Origin: Mycolicibacterium chubuense NBB4
GTDB lineage: Bacteria > Actinomycetota > Actinomycetes > Mycobacteriales > Mycobacteriaceae
DNA: 64,000 bases
Assembly: GCF_000266905.1 (NCBI RefSeq)
Contig: NC_018027.1
Location: 4,216,001-4,280,000, forward strand
Direction: 5' to 3'
Made by a program: the position numbers and the translations under genes. Numbering within the stretch: the stretch's first letter is position 1; each line of letters opens with the position of its first letter. This document shows, one piece after another, positions 7,920 through 17,201 of this stretch. Under the pieces are notes generated by a model. The model made no database searches and was not told the origin of the DNA. It was given only the letters and a program-made list of their open reading frames with translations.

Positions 7920-8645
7920 CTAGACCGGGTCGAACTTCGAGATCAGCCAGCGGTCGCCGACCTTTTCGAGCGTCACCCGCACACTCGACGCGGTGTCGGT
8001 GGGCGCGGTCCCCCCGACGGTGACCGTCTGGTTGACGAAGACCAGCACGACCGCTTCGCTCGGATTGGCCGACACCGAGGCCGCGGCGGGTACCGAGGCG
8101 ACCGCCGAGATCTGCTTCTGCTTGGCGCCGGGAATCACCACGTCGTTGGTGAGCGAGGTGTAGGAGTCCCGGAACTCCCCGGTGAGCAGATTGCGGGCGT
8201 CGCCGAGCTGCTGCTCGACCTTGTCGGGCGTGTAGGACAGCAGCGCGACCGTGCTGTCCTTGGCGGCCTGCACCGATGTCTTGGCGGCGACCTCGCTGGT
8301 GCGCACCGTATTGTCGCGCCACTTCAGATAGCCCGCCCCCAGCGCGAGCACCAGAGCCAGCGCGGGTAACAACCCGAACGCCACCACCCGCGACCACCGG
8401 ATGCTCCGCTTGGCGGTTCCCGACGGGTGCTCGACGGCCTCGGTGCTCTCGTCGACCGCGCTGGTCTCGGTCACCTCGGTCGCCTCGGTGGCCTCGGTGG
8501 ACTCGGTGGCCTCGGTGGGCTCGGTGGCCTCGGTCGGCTTTGTGGCCTCGGTCCCCTTGTCAGCCACCCCGGCGTCGTCCACGCCCGGCTCGACGGTGTC
8601 GTTCACCGTGTCGGTCTCCAGATCCTTGCTCACGTCCTTGCTCAC
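7920..8645 (-). CDS. Mce-associated membrane protein (second copy)
   Basis: The last gene of the mce operon, 241 residues. The first about 85 residues are a low-complexity acidic/Thr region with a repeating Thr-Glu-Ala/Pro/Ser tripeptide, then one membrane helix (VVAFGLLPALALVLALGAGYL) and a C-terminal domain of the Mce-associated (Mas/SnoaL-like) type ending VTLEKVGDRWLISKFDPV. These proteins follow mce genes in mycobacteria and are thought to stabilise the Mce transporter in the envelope. The start overlaps the upstream gene's stop by 4 bp (ATGA). The tripeptide region is encoded by a 9-bp tandem repeat and may vary in length between strains. Confidence 0.85.
   Translation of the reverse strand: MSKDVSKDLETDTVNDTVEPGVDDAGVADKGTEATKPTEATEPTEATESTEATEATEVTETSAVDESTEAVEHPSGTAKRSIRWSRVVAFGLLPALALVLALGAGYLKWRDNTVRTSEVAAKTSVQAAKDSTVALLSYTPDKVEQQLGDARNLLTGEFRDSYTSLTNDVVIPGAKQKQISAVASVPAAASVSANPSEAVVLVFVNQTVTVGGTAPTDTASSVRVTLEKVGDRWLISKFDPV
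8465..8555. repeat. 9-bp tandem repeat inside the second Mce-associated gene
   Basis: About ten degenerate copies of a 9-bp unit (cctcggtgg and variants such as actcggtgg and gctcggtgg on the plus strand) encode Thr-Glu-X triplets on the minus strand. Each unit keeps the reading frame, so copy-number change would alter the linker length without breaking the gene. Confidence 0.8.
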
Positions 8646-9346
8646 GGGACGAACTCCACATTCGACACCTTGGCCTCGTCGCCGATCTTCTCCACCGAGA
8701 TCCTCATCCGCCAGGCCCGGGGTTGCTGTTCGGGCGCGCCGGCGTTCGACGTCTTGACGTTCACGGCGACCAGGACGCGGGCCTCGTTGTCGCCGTAGGA
8801 CTCCAGTCCGGCCTCGGCGATCGTGCCCACGGACTTCGACTTGGCCTGCTTGACCACCTCCATGAACGGCTGCGCCCGCTGCTGGAAGTCGTCGTAGAAG
8901 GTGCCCGTGGCCGAATCGAGGATGCGCTGGACGTCGGCGTCGGCGTGCTCCCAGTCGATCGTCGTCAGGTTCAACGCCCCCTGCCGTCCCACCTGCAGGA
9001 ACAGGTTGCGTTCCTGCTCCGCCCGATGCGACTGGTAGGTCCGGAAGCCCAGCCAGCCCGCGAGCCCGGCGAGCGCCACGACTGCGACGAGACCGGCGAT
9101 GAGCGCGAGTTTGACGTGCGAGATCGGGGCGCGCGGAGGGCCGACCTCCTCCGCGCCGGATGCGTCGTCGGCGGCGCCGTCGGCGATGTCGTCGGCGTCG
9201 GAATCCTCAGCCGCCGCAGCGGCCGCGGTGTCTTCGCCGCCTGCGCCGCCTTCTACGGCGTTCGACTCCGGTTCGACGGCGCTGGACTCGGCCTCCTCTG
9301 TCGGCGTCGTCACTTCCCCTTCGGGGGCAGCAGCATCGTCTGCCAT
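8642..9346 (-). CDS. Mce-associated membrane protein (first copy)
   Basis: A 234-residue protein: an acidic, Ala/Glu-rich cytoplasmic N-terminus of about 75 residues, one membrane helix (LALIAGLVAVVALAGLAGWLGF) and an extracytoplasmic domain ending ISVEKIGDEAKVSNVEFVP. This is the organisation of the Mas proteins encoded after mceF. It overlaps the end of mceF by 37 bp if the ATG at 9346 is used, and its stop overlaps the next gene. It resembles the neighbouring gene in layout but shares little simple identity, so the two are probably old paralogues acting in the same complex. Confidence 0.85.
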   Translation of the reverse strand: MADDAAAPEGEVTTPTEEAESSAVEPESNAVEGGAGGEDTAAAAAAEDSDADDIADGAADDASGAEEVGPPRAPISHVKLALIAGLVAVVALAGLAGWLGFRTYQSHRAEQERNLFLQVGRQGALNLTTIDWEHADADVQRILDSATGTFYDDFQQRAQPFMEVVKQAKSKSVGTIAEAGLESYGDNEARVLVAVNVKTSNAGAPEQQPRAWRMRISVEKIGDEAKVSNVEFVP

Positions 9347-10812
9347 GTGTGCTCCTCTGCGGCACTCGGGGCCAGGTTGGACTGTGTGTACACACGTCCG
9401 TCCGGTCCAACGTACGTGCCGTTCGCGGGATCATATTCGGCGGTCGCTATGGGGGGCGGCACCGGTCCCGGTGGAGGAGCCGTTCGTGACGACGGCACCT
9501 GCGGAGGAATGTCGGGTACCCCTTGTCCGGACAGCGTCGCGTTGGGGTCACCTTTCCAGTTGTAGCCGTCGTTGAGCGGCACGTAGTCCTGGTCGCTGTC
9601 ACACTGCTGCCATGTCGGGGCCCGTTTGCCGGGCCGGTCGACGCAGGGCAGGTTGCGGGCGCCGCGGACGTTGAACGGTGCGTCCTGTGGAACCCGGCAG
9701 TACAAGTTGCCCGCCGGCCTGTCGGGGTAGTCCTCGAAGGTCGGCACGCGCTGCTGCTGGGCCGGCAGGAAGCCGGTCGTGCACGGCGGGGGAAGCTGCT
9801 GCGGTGGCAGCGGGATCGGCGCCGGCAGCGCCGGAATCATCAGGTTCAGGTTGAACACCAGAGCGTCGCCCATGTAGTCCTGCTTGGTGTTGCGCTTGTG
9901 CACACCGACGGCCTGCGTGACGGCGGTGCCCTGGGGCAGCAGCACGAGCAGCTGCTCGATGCTCGGGTGGTAGGTGACCGCGACCTCTCCGACGCTGACG
10001 AGGTTGGCCAGCACGATCGGCAGAGTCGGCCGCAGCCGGTCGAACAGCGCCCGCACCTCCTCGGCCGCCCCTGGTCCCCTGTCGAGAATTCCGCCCAAGG
10101 CCGGATCCTGGCTCTTCAGCTGACCGGTGATACTCGCCAGGTTCGCCGCCCACGCCCGGATGGAACTCCCGGTGTCGGTCTGGCTGTCCAGCACCGGCTT
10201 CGACTGGTCGATCAACGTCGTCAGCGGGTCGAGGTTCTTGCGGGCGTCGATGGCGAGCGTGGCACTTCCGGTCACCAGCCGGCGCAGTTCCGGCCCGAGG
10301 CCGCCGACGGCGACGTAGGCCTCGTCGACCACCGTCTGCAGGTTCTGGCGCGGTATCGCCTCCAGGCCTCGATTGGTCTCGTTCAGCACGGTGTTGATGT
10401 CGGTGGGGACCGACGTGCGGTCCACCGGGATCACGTCGCCGTCCTTCAGCACCGGGCCGCCGGCGCTGCGGGGCAGCAATTGCACGAACTGCTCGCCGAC
10501 CGACGACACACTGTGCACCTCGGCGTCGACGTCGGCGGGGATCTTCACGTCGGAGTTCAGCGACAGCACCGCCGCGACACCGCTGTCGGTGAGCGAGACG
10601 CTCTTCACCTCGCCGACCTCGACGCCGCGATAGGTGACATTGCCCCGCGGATACAGCCCGCCCGTCTCCGGCAGCTTCACCGTCACCCGGTACTGCCCGA
10701 CGCCGAGGAACTCCGGCAACCGCATGTAGGTGAAGACCATGATCACCAGCGCGGTCGTCGCGATGACCGCGAAGATCGCCATCTGGATCAGTATCCGCCG
10801 AGTCAAACGCAT
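9310..10812 (-). CDS. mceF: MceF, Mce-family substrate-binding protein
   Basis: A 500-residue MlaD/Mce protein, the sixth of the operon. It has an N-terminal membrane anchor (ILIQMAIFAVIATTALVIMVF), the MCE domain (YRVTVKLPETGGLYPRGNVTYRGVEVGEV, then VSSVGEQFVQLLPRS), a helical needle domain and a long C-terminal Pro-rich tail. Mce proteins form a hetero-hexameric tunnel that carries lipids or sterols from the outer envelope to the YrbE permease. It follows mceE with 1 bp between the genes and is followed by the two Mce-associated genes. Confidence 0.93.
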   Translation of the reverse strand: MRLTRRILIQMAIFAVIATTALVIMVFTYMRLPEFLGVGQYRVTVKLPETGGLYPRGNVTYRGVEVGEVKSVSLTDSGVAAVLSLNSDVKIPADVDAEVHSVSSVGEQFVQLLPRSAGGPVLKDGDVIPVDRTSVPTDINTVLNETNRGLEAIPRQNLQTVVDEAYVAVGGLGPELRRLVTGSATLAIDARKNLDPLTTLIDQSKPVLDSQTDTGSSIRAWAANLASITGQLKSQDPALGGILDRGPGAAEEVRALFDRLRPTLPIVLANLVSVGEVAVTYHPSIEQLLVLLPQGTAVTQAVGVHKRNTKQDYMGDALVFNLNLMIPALPAPIPLPPQQLPPPCTTGFLPAQQQRVPTFEDYPDRPAGNLYCRVPQDAPFNVRGARNLPCVDRPGKRAPTWQQCDSDQDYVPLNDGYNWKGDPNATLSGQGVPDIPPQVPSSRTAPPPGPVPPPIATAEYDPANGTYVGPDGRVYTQSNLAPSAAEEHTWQTMLLPPKGK

Positions 10813-10813
10813 G

Positions 10814-11968
10814 CTAGGGCCCCTGATCGAAGCGGTAGGGAGCGATCAACGGGTTGCCCGCGGTGCCCGGGCCGCCCGCATTGCACGGGTTGGGGAACTG
10901 GCCGATGGTGCGGCCCCACTGCAACTCCAGCCACGTCAGGTGGCACTCCCACCGGGTCCCAGTGAAGAACCCCGAGTCGATCCGGCTCAGCGTCAGGTCG
11001 AGGATCAGCGTGAGGTTGGCGTAGTCGCCGCGCATCCAGTTGGTCAGGGTCTCCTTCGGGAACGGGAAGGTGGGCAGGAAGCTCAGTGCACGGGTCAGGG
11101 CGGGACCAGCGTTCGCGAGTTGCTCCACCGTCGGACCGAGGTCTTTCAGCTCGGCCACCAGGGCGTCCTTGGTCTGATTCACCGAGTCCGCGGCCAGCGC
11201 GCTGAACCTGCCCAGTTGCGTCAGCGCCTCGGCCAGGTTGTTCCGCTGCTCCTTGAGCACGGCCAGCGCATCGGGAATCGTCTGTAAAGCCCTGTCCACC
11301 ACCGGCTTCTGTTCGGCGAGCTGACCGATCAGGTTGTTCAGGCTGTCGCTCGCGGCGATGATGTCCTGCTTCTGGTCGTCCAGGTAGCCGATCCCCTTGT
11401 CGAGCTGTTCGATCAGGCTGCGCAAGTCGTTCTCGCGTCCGGCGAACGCGGTGCTCAACGCCTGGGTGATGTCCTGGATGTCCCCGAGGCCAGCGCCGTT
11501 GAGCAGCATGGCCACCGCGGCCAGCGCCTGCTCGGTGCTCGGGAACGCCTTCGACGACGACAACGGGATCAGCGAGCCGTCGTGCAGCTTGCCTTCGGGC
11601 GGAACGTCGGTGGGCGGCGCCAGCTCGATGTGCAGCGACCCCAGCAGGCTGGTTTGACCCAGGGTGGCAGTCGCATTCGCCGGCAGCTCGACGTCGCCGT
11701 TGAGCACCATCGTGACCAGCGCGTGCCAGCCCTGACGCTCGATCTTGCTGACGTGGCCGACGTTGACGTCACCGACCCGGACACGGGAGTTCTGTTCGAT
11801 GTTGTCCACGTCCGGCATCTGCGCCTGGATCTTGAACGCGCCGGGCCCCGTGCCCTCGACGCCGGGCAGCGGAACCGAATTCAGCCCCCGCCACCCGGCG
11901 CAGCCGGACAGCAGCCCGACCAGCAGGACCGCGACGGTCACCACGCGAAACGCTCTGGCGTGCCTCAT
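10814..11968 (-). CDS. mceE: MceE, Mce-family lipoprotein
   Basis: A 384-residue Mce protein beginning at the ATG at 11968, which overlaps the mceD stop (ATGA); the open frame extends far upstream, but this is just the antisense-free shadow of mceD. The signal peptide ends in a lipobox, LLVGLLSGCAG, so Cys is lipidated, as is usual for the fifth Mce protein (LprK-type). The MCE domain follows (FKIQAQMPDVDNIEQNSRVRV, TSLLGSLHIELAPP), then the helical region and a C-terminal part with WECHLTWLELQWG. It is one subunit of the heteromeric lipid-transport tunnel. Confidence 0.93.
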   Translation of the reverse strand: MRHARAFRVVTVAVLLVGLLSGCAGWRGLNSVPLPGVEGTGPGAFKIQAQMPDVDNIEQNSRVRVGDVNVGHVSKIERQGWHALVTMVLNGDVELPANATATLGQTSLLGSLHIELAPPTDVPPEGKLHDGSLIPLSSSKAFPSTEQALAAVAMLLNGAGLGDIQDITQALSTAFAGRENDLRSLIEQLDKGIGYLDDQKQDIIAASDSLNNLIGQLAEQKPVVDRALQTIPDALAVLKEQRNNLAEALTQLGRFSALAADSVNQTKDALVAELKDLGPTVEQLANAGPALTRALSFLPTFPFPKETLTNWMRGDYANLTLILDLTLSRIDSGFFTGTRWECHLTWLELQWGRTIGQFPNPCNAGGPGTAGNPLIAPYRFDQGP

Positions 11969-13329
11969 TGTCCCGCCCCCTGCGGCACCATCAGACCTTG
12001 CAGACCGTCGGCCGGGTTCGGGGTGGTGGGCACTTGCTGTCCGGGGGACGCCTCCGCGGGCAGCAGCGGACCCATGCTCGGCGGTAGCGGCGGCGGACTC
12101 CCGGCCGGTGGCGGCGGGCCCCCCGCCGGTGGCTGCGCGGACGACGGAACTGGTTGCGGGGGAATATAATTCGGCCGCAGCCAGTCCTCGCTGTAGGTGA
12201 GCTCGTTGGGCCGGGTCGAGGCACCGACGAACACGTTCTGCGCCAGCGGCAGGAAGTTGTACTGACGGTTCTTGATGATCGGCGCCAGATACTGCACGCA
12301 CAGCTTCGCGGACTCCTCGGCGCCCAGGCGTGAGGCCGCCTGGACGGCGCCGCACAAAAACGAGATCGGATTGGCGAAGTTGTTGATCATCGGCACACTG
12401 CTGACCGCGCCCTGGGCGGGTTGCCAGATGTTGACGTAGTTCTGCAACGTGTTGGGCGCCACGTGCAGGAACTGCTTGACGTCGTCGAGGCTGTCGGTCA
12501 GCGCCTGGGTCACTCCCGCAAGCTTGTCGGAGGTGGTGCCCAGCGATTCGCGGTTCTCGGCGACGAACGTCTGCACCTCTCCGACGACTTTGTTGAGATC
12601 GCGGACCGCGTTGGCGACCTCGTCGGGATCGTTGGCGAGCAGGTTCGTCACGCTGGCGAGGTTCTGGTTGAGCTGACGCATGACGTCGGTGCTGTCCTGC
12701 AGCGCGGACACCAGGATCGCCAGGTTCTTGACCGTCGAGAAGATGTTGGTGCTGTGGTCTCCGAGCGCCGAAACAGCTTGCGAGAGCTTGATGACCGTGT
12801 CGCGGATGTTGGCACCCTGGCCGCGCAGGTTGTCGGCGGTGGTGTTGATGGCCGAGCCGAGCGGGCTCACGCCGCCGGGTTCCGTCGGCTGCAGCGTGCC
12901 GGCGATCTTCGCCAACTGCTGCCGAACCTCGTCCCATTCCACCGGCACCGCGGTGCGCTCCCGAGGGATGACCGCGTCGTTCTTCATCACCGGTCCCCCG
13001 GTGTAGGCGGGGGTGAGCTGGATGCTGCGCGAGGTCACCAGCGTCGGCGACAGGATCGCCGCCTTGGCGTCGGCAGGCACCTTGTACTTGCTGTCGTACC
13101 AGAAGGTGATCTTGACCGACATCGGTTGCGGCTCGATGGATTCGATCCTGCCCACCGGAACGCCCACGATGCGGATGTCGTCGCCCGGATAGATGCCGTT
13201 GCTGTTCTCGAAGTACGCGGTGACGTGCGTGCGGTTGACCCGTGTCGTGGTCCGCAGCAGCACGACCACGCCGCCGGCCAGGATCACCGCCAGCGCGGCG
13301 GCCACGATGATCCGCACGGTGCGCGTCAT
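11965..13329 (-). CDS. mceD: MceD, Mce-family protein
   Basis: A 454-residue Mce protein with an N-terminal helix (IIVAAALAVILAGGVVVLLR), the MCE domain (HVTAYFENSNGIYPGDDIRIV, LVTSRSIQLTPAYTGGPVM), a long helical stretch from about residue 130 to 320, and a Pro-rich C-terminal tail (PPAGGPPPPAGSPPPLPP). The start overlaps mceC's stop by 4 bp, as for most genes in this operon, indicating tight translational coupling. Role as for the other Mce subunits: part of the periplasm-spanning lipid channel. Confidence 0.93.
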   Translation of the reverse strand: MTRTVRIIVAAALAVILAGGVVVLLRTTTRVNRTHVTAYFENSNGIYPGDDIRIVGVPVGRIESIEPQPMSVKITFWYDSKYKVPADAKAAILSPTLVTSRSIQLTPAYTGGPVMKNDAVIPRERTAVPVEWDEVRQQLAKIAGTLQPTEPGGVSPLGSAINTTADNLRGQGANIRDTVIKLSQAVSALGDHSTNIFSTVKNLAILVSALQDSTDVMRQLNQNLASVTNLLANDPDEVANAVRDLNKVVGEVQTFVAENRESLGTTSDKLAGVTQALTDSLDDVKQFLHVAPNTLQNYVNIWQPAQGAVSSVPMINNFANPISFLCGAVQAASRLGAEESAKLCVQYLAPIIKNRQYNFLPLAQNVFVGASTRPNELTYSEDWLRPNYIPPQPVPSSAQPPAGGPPPPAGSPPPLPPSMGPLLPAEASPGQQVPTTPNPADGLQGLMVPQGAGQ

Positions 13330-14690
13330 TGTCCGGCCCCCGCGGGTGCGGCCGGCGGCACTTCACCGGGCGCGGGCACCAGCACCGGCGCCGGGGTGGG
13401 CCCCGGGGTCGACTGCAGTCCCGGTGGCGCCTCGGCGGGCGGTCCCGGCGGCGGTCCGCCGGGTGGCGGCGCCGGCAGCGGTTCGCGGTACGGGTAGCAC
13501 CCGGGGCCGGGCAACGGCAAACCGGGTGGCCCGCAGGGCTGCTCGCCGGGATTGCCGGTGATGGCGTCGGGCACCGTCAGATGCGGTTCGCCGCCCTGCC
13601 CGGTCCGCGGATAGGGCACCGGCAGCGCCGGGGTGCCCGGCTGGCCGACCTGTGGATCGGTGCGCTGCGACGGCAGCAGCACGTTCGGATCCAGACCGAG
13701 GTCGGAGAATGCCGCGTCGATGAACGGCTGCAGGAACTGGCCGGGCAACAGGTTCGCGACATAGGTCTTGAAGAACGGCCCGGAGGCCACCGATTCGCCC
13801 AGCGACATCGAGTACTGCTGGAGTAGGTGGATCGACTTCTGCAGACGTTCCTTGCGGTTGTCGAGGATCGTCAGCACGCCGTTGAGCTTGTCCAGGGCGG
13901 GCTTGAGCGTCTGGCGGTTCTCGGCGATGAACCCCAGCAGCTGATCGCTGAGAGAGGAGATGTTGCCGGAGATCTGATCCACTGCGGCGCTTTGGCTTTC
14001 CAGCTCGATCAGCAACGCGTTGCTGTTGGTGATCAGGCTGACGACCTGGTTGCTGCGGTCGGCCAGCACCTTCGTCGCCTTGTCGGCGTTGCCGAGCAGG
14101 CTGCGCAACTGCGCGTCGCGTTCGTCGAGTGTCTGCGAGAACCGCGCGACGCCCTCGATCGCCACCTTCAGCTGCGGTGGGGTGTCGGCGAAGGTGGCAG
14201 ACAACACCCGAAGCGAATCCGACAGCTGATTGGTGTTCAGGCCGCTGATCGTCGTCGCCAGATCACCCAGCGCGTCGGGCAGTTGATACGGCGACGTCGT
14301 GCGCTCGAGGGGAATCGTGCCCTCCAGCTGGCCCTCACCACGGGACGTGACCTCGAGCATCTTGGTGCCGAGCAGCCCTTTGGTCTTGATCGCCGCCTCG
14401 GTGCGATCCCCGAGCCGGATGTCCTTGGCGACCGTGAACTTGATCAGCGCCCGCGATTGATCCAACTCGATGGACTGGACCTTCCCGACCTCGAAGCCCG
14501 AAACCTGCACGCCCTGACCGGTCGTCAGTCCGCCTGCGTCGGCGAAGTACGCCGAGTACTCCTTGCCCTGCAGGAACGGCAGCCGGTCGTAGTTGAGCGA
14601 CCCCACCACGATGCCGATCGTCAAGACCAGCCCGATGACACCGATGACGACCTGATTGCGTTCACTGAAGGACTTCACCTCGGCGCGCAC
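13326..14690 (-). CDS. mceC: MceC, Mce-family protein
   Basis: A 454-residue Mce protein with membrane anchor (VVIGVIGLVLTIGIVVGSL), MCE domain (YSAYFADAGGLTTGQGVQVSG, KGLLGTKMLEVTSRGEG), helical needle region and a C-terminal tail of more than 100 residues dominated by Pro and Gly, a feature typical of mycobacterial MceC and MceD. It uses a GTG start at 14690 and overlaps mceB by 16 bp. It is the third tunnel subunit encoded. Confidence 0.93.
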   Translation of the reverse strand: MRAEVKSFSERNQVVIGVIGLVLTIGIVVGSLNYDRLPFLQGKEYSAYFADAGGLTTGQGVQVSGFEVGKVQSIELDQSRALIKFTVAKDIRLGDRTEAAIKTKGLLGTKMLEVTSRGEGQLEGTIPLERTTSPYQLPDALGDLATTISGLNTNQLSDSLRVLSATFADTPPQLKVAIEGVARFSQTLDERDAQLRSLLGNADKATKVLADRSNQVVSLITNSNALLIELESQSAAVDQISGNISSLSDQLLGFIAENRQTLKPALDKLNGVLTILDNRKERLQKSIHLLQQYSMSLGESVASGPFFKTYVANLLPGQFLQPFIDAAFSDLGLDPNVLLPSQRTDPQVGQPGTPALPVPYPRTGQGGEPHLTVPDAITGNPGEQPCGPPGLPLPGPGCYPYREPLPAPPPGGPPPGPPAEAPPGLQSTPGPTPAPVLVPAPGEVPPAAPAGAGQ

Positions 14691-15715
14691 CTCCCGGTGG
14701 ACTGGCCGGCGACCTTGACGTACACCGGCTGCCCACCCTTCCCGTTGAGCTTCAGCACGATGTCACACAGGTAGAAGCTGAAGAAGTCGCCGTAGATGCC
14801 TTGCCGCGCAAGCGCTTGGTACGCGTCGGGCAGCGTGTTGAGCAGGTTGTCGAAGTAGTCGTGGTCGGCCACGACGATTCCCGCGGCGCGGTCGGTTTCC
14901 TGAATCGTCTTGGAGAACGGCGGACGGGCCTGCACCAGCAGATCGGTGATGCTGCCCGCCGCGGCGTTCGTGTACGCCAGCCCGTTGGTGATGTCCTGTC
15001 GGCGGTCCTTCAGGGTCTCCACCAGCCCGGAGAGCCCATCGATCGCCTTGGCGAACTGGTCGCTCTGATCACCCAGCGACCCCAGCACCACGTTCAGATT
15101 GGTGATGACCTGGCCGATCAGCTGGTCGCGGTCGGCCAGCGTGCTCGTCAGCGCGGCGGTCTGGGCGAGGAACGAGTTGATCGTCCCGCCCTGCCCCTGA
15201 AGGGCCTGGATCAGCTGACCCGACAGCGCATTCACCTGATCGGGGTTCAACGCCCGGAACAGCGGCCGGAAGCCACCGATGAGGGCGTCGAGATCCAGCG
15301 CCGGCGAGGTGCGGGCCAACGGAATGGTGTCTCCCGGCTTGAGGGTGGTCGTCCCGCCGGCGCCTTCCTGCAGCGCCAGGTAGCGGCCGCCGATCAGGTC
15401 GTCGTAGCGGATGACGGCCCGGCTGCCCTCGGTCAGGACCACCGAGTCGGACGCGGTGAACTCGACCATGGCCGTCGTATCAGGTTGAATGGCAACCTTT
15501 TTGACCTGTCCCACCTCGACCCCGGCGATGCGGACGAAGTCGCCGTTCTGCAGGCCGGTCACGTTGGAGAACTGAGCCTTGTAGGTGTGGGTCTTCTCGC
15601 CGAATCGCATCTGCCCGTAGACGGCGAACAACCCGAACACGCCGAGCAGACAGATAGTCAGAAAGATGGCGAGACGCCATGCGTCATGTCGAACCCTGGT
15701 CGTCAAGCCTGGCAT
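14675..15715 (-). CDS. mceB: MceB, Mce-family protein
   Basis: A 346-residue protein from the ATG at 15715 (MPGLTTRVRHDAWRLAIFLT). An in-frame start at 15940 would add 75 Arg-rich residues that read through mceA in another frame, and a GAGGAGG ribosome site lies about 12 nt upstream of 15715, so the shorter form is chosen. It shows the anchor helix, MCE domain (YKAQFSNVTGLQNGDFVRIAG, DLIGGRYLALQEG) and a helical C-terminus without the Pro-rich tail. There are 34 bp between mceA and mceB, the largest gap in the operon. Confidence 0.92.
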   Translation of the reverse strand: MPGLTTRVRHDAWRLAIFLTICLLGVFGLFAVYGQMRFGEKTHTYKAQFSNVTGLQNGDFVRIAGVEVGQVKKVAIQPDTTAMVEFTASDSVVLTEGSRAVIRYDDLIGGRYLALQEGAGGTTTLKPGDTIPLARTSPALDLDALIGGFRPLFRALNPDQVNALSGQLIQALQGQGGTINSFLAQTAALTSTLADRDQLIGQVITNLNVVLGSLGDQSDQFAKAIDGLSGLVETLKDRRQDITNGLAYTNAAAGSITDLLVQARPPFSKTIQETDRAAGIVVADHDYFDNLLNTLPDAYQALARQGIYGDFFSFYLCDIVLKLNGKGGQPVYVKVAGQSTGRCAPR

Positions 15716-15749
15716 GGCGGGGCACCCCTCCTCACTTCTCTGGTAACGG

Positions 15750-17198
15750 TCATGGCGACGGAGCGGCCTCGCGCGGCAGCGGAACCGGCGGCAGCGGTGT
15801 GGGCTGCATCTGCGCCGGGTGGGTGACGATGAACGGCTCCGAGCCCGGCGTCGGCCCGGGTTCCCGCGGTGCCATCGGCGGCGGCGCGGGGGGCAGTCCG
15901 GGCCACAGCGGCGTGCCGTCGGGCGCGTACAGCCGCGCACCGTAGGCGGGGGCGCCCGGATACGGGATCGGTCCGATCGCGGGCCCGCCGAAGAGGTTGC
16001 GGATGCTCGGCGGTTCGGGCACCGCGCGGGTGACGGGAAGGTAGTTGGCCCAGGCCGGGAAGCCGATGCCGGGGTTGGGCCGCCAGTCGATTCCGGTACC
16101 GAATCCGGTGTTGGTCACCAGGTTTCGCACCGGCCAGTTCTTCGCGACGTCGGGCAGCGAGCCACACCCCGGCTTGCCGCCCGGTCCGCCCTTGGCGCCG
16201 ATGACGGGCAGGTTCTGGGGATAGTGGTACGGGTCGTCGCCGAGGGTCAGCCCGGTGTCCAGCACGAGAGTGCGGCCGTTGCCGCCCGGTGCCTCGTAGC
16301 CGCCGGTGTCCAGCAGGGTCTTGGCACCCACGAGCAGGCACGTGTACTCCGGGTTGTACTTGTACAGCAGGTCGGTGGTCGGTTGCAGGACGTTGATGGC
16401 CTTGATCAGGTTGGCCTGGTTCGGCGCCAGCAGGCTGATCCCGCTGTTGGACAGCCCGATCGTGGCCATCAGCAACGTGTCCAGCTGCGTGGCACGGTTG
16501 GTGATGGTCGTGCTGGTGGTGCTCAGCGCACTCAGGCTGGTCAGGATGTCCTGTGCGGCGGCGCTGTAGGTGTCGTTGAAGTTCTTCAACGCCTTCCAGT
16601 CGGCTGCGATCGTCTCGCTCCGCGGATTGAGCTGCAGCAGCACCTGATTCGCGTCGGTGGTGGCTTGGCCGATCAGCTCCCCCTGGCCGCGGACACCGTA
16701 GGCGAGCGCAGAGAGCGTGCTGTTGAGCTTGGCCACGTCGATACGATCGATGAGGTCGACCAGGTTCTCGAACACGGTGTTGGCTTCGACGGTGACGTTG
16801 CGCGACTGGATCACCTGGCCGGCCTGCAGCTGCCCGTGGGGGTCCTTGGGATAAACCAGGTCGACGTACTTGGCGCCGAACACCGTGGTCGCCCGGATCT
16901 GGCCTTCGACGTTGGCCGGGATGAACTTGATCTTGTCCTTGTCGATCTCGAGCTTCAGCGCCACCGGCTGGCTGCCGCCCTGGATCGCCCCGACCCGCCC
17001 GACCTGGACACCGCGCAGCTTGACCTTGGCGTTCGTCTCCATCACCAGACCCGACCGGTCGGAGGTCAACGTGACCGTCTCATGCGGTGTGAAGGCGCCG
17101 ACGAACAACGAGTACGTCAGCCAGAGAGCGGCAACGGTGACGATCAGGAGGATCAGAGTCCACCAGGCGGGGTGCAGGCCTTCCTCGTGTGGTTCCAC
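15750..17198 (-). CDS. mceA: MceA, Mce-family protein
   Basis: A 482-residue Mce protein, the first of the six. Anchor helix WWTLILLIVTVAALWLTYSL; MCE domain from about residue 38 (VTLTSDRSGLVMETNAKVKLRG, VFGAKYVDLVYPKDPHG); helical domain; a C-terminal part with YTCLLVGAKTLLDTGG and a conserved-looking cholesterol-uptake/porter domain; then a Pro-rich end. It follows yrbEB by 3 bp. With the other subunits and an MceG ATPase encoded elsewhere it would import a lipid or sterol. Which of the mycobacterial mce groups (mce1-mce6) this is cannot be settled here. Confidence 0.93.
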   Translation of the reverse strand: MEPHEEGLHPAWWTLILLIVTVAALWLTYSLFVGAFTPHETVTLTSDRSGLVMETNAKVKLRGVQVGRVGAIQGGSQPVALKLEIDKDKIKFIPANVEGQIRATTVFGAKYVDLVYPKDPHGQLQAGQVIQSRNVTVEANTVFENLVDLIDRIDVAKLNSTLSALAYGVRGQGELIGQATTDANQVLLQLNPRSETIAADWKALKNFNDTYSAAAQDILTSLSALSTTSTTITNRATQLDTLLMATIGLSNSGISLLAPNQANLIKAINVLQPTTDLLYKYNPEYTCLLVGAKTLLDTGGYEAPGGNGRTLVLDTGLTLGDDPYHYPQNLPVIGAKGGPGGKPGCGSLPDVAKNWPVRNLVTNTGFGTGIDWRPNPGIGFPAWANYLPVTRAVPEPPSIRNLFGGPAIGPIPYPGAPAYGARLYAPDGTPLWPGLPPAPPPMAPREPGPTPGSEPFIVTHPAQMQPTPLPPVPLPREAAPSP

Positions 17199-17201
17199 CG
17201 C

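Noticed and set aside
8465..8555. Repeat tract considered as a CRISPR array
   Set aside because: Units are 9 bp, contiguous and in frame, with no spacers and no cas genes.
10814..13366. An 850-codon frame joining mceE to sequence upstream
   Set aside because: The part beyond 11968 is an off-frame reading of mceD; the true mceE has a lipoprotein signal at 11968 and an ATGA overlap.
14013..14026. AGCAACGCGTTGCT in mceC, similar to a KstR box
   Set aside because: It is a perfect palindrome with AACnnGTT but lacks the outer T and A of the consensus and lies deep inside a coding region.
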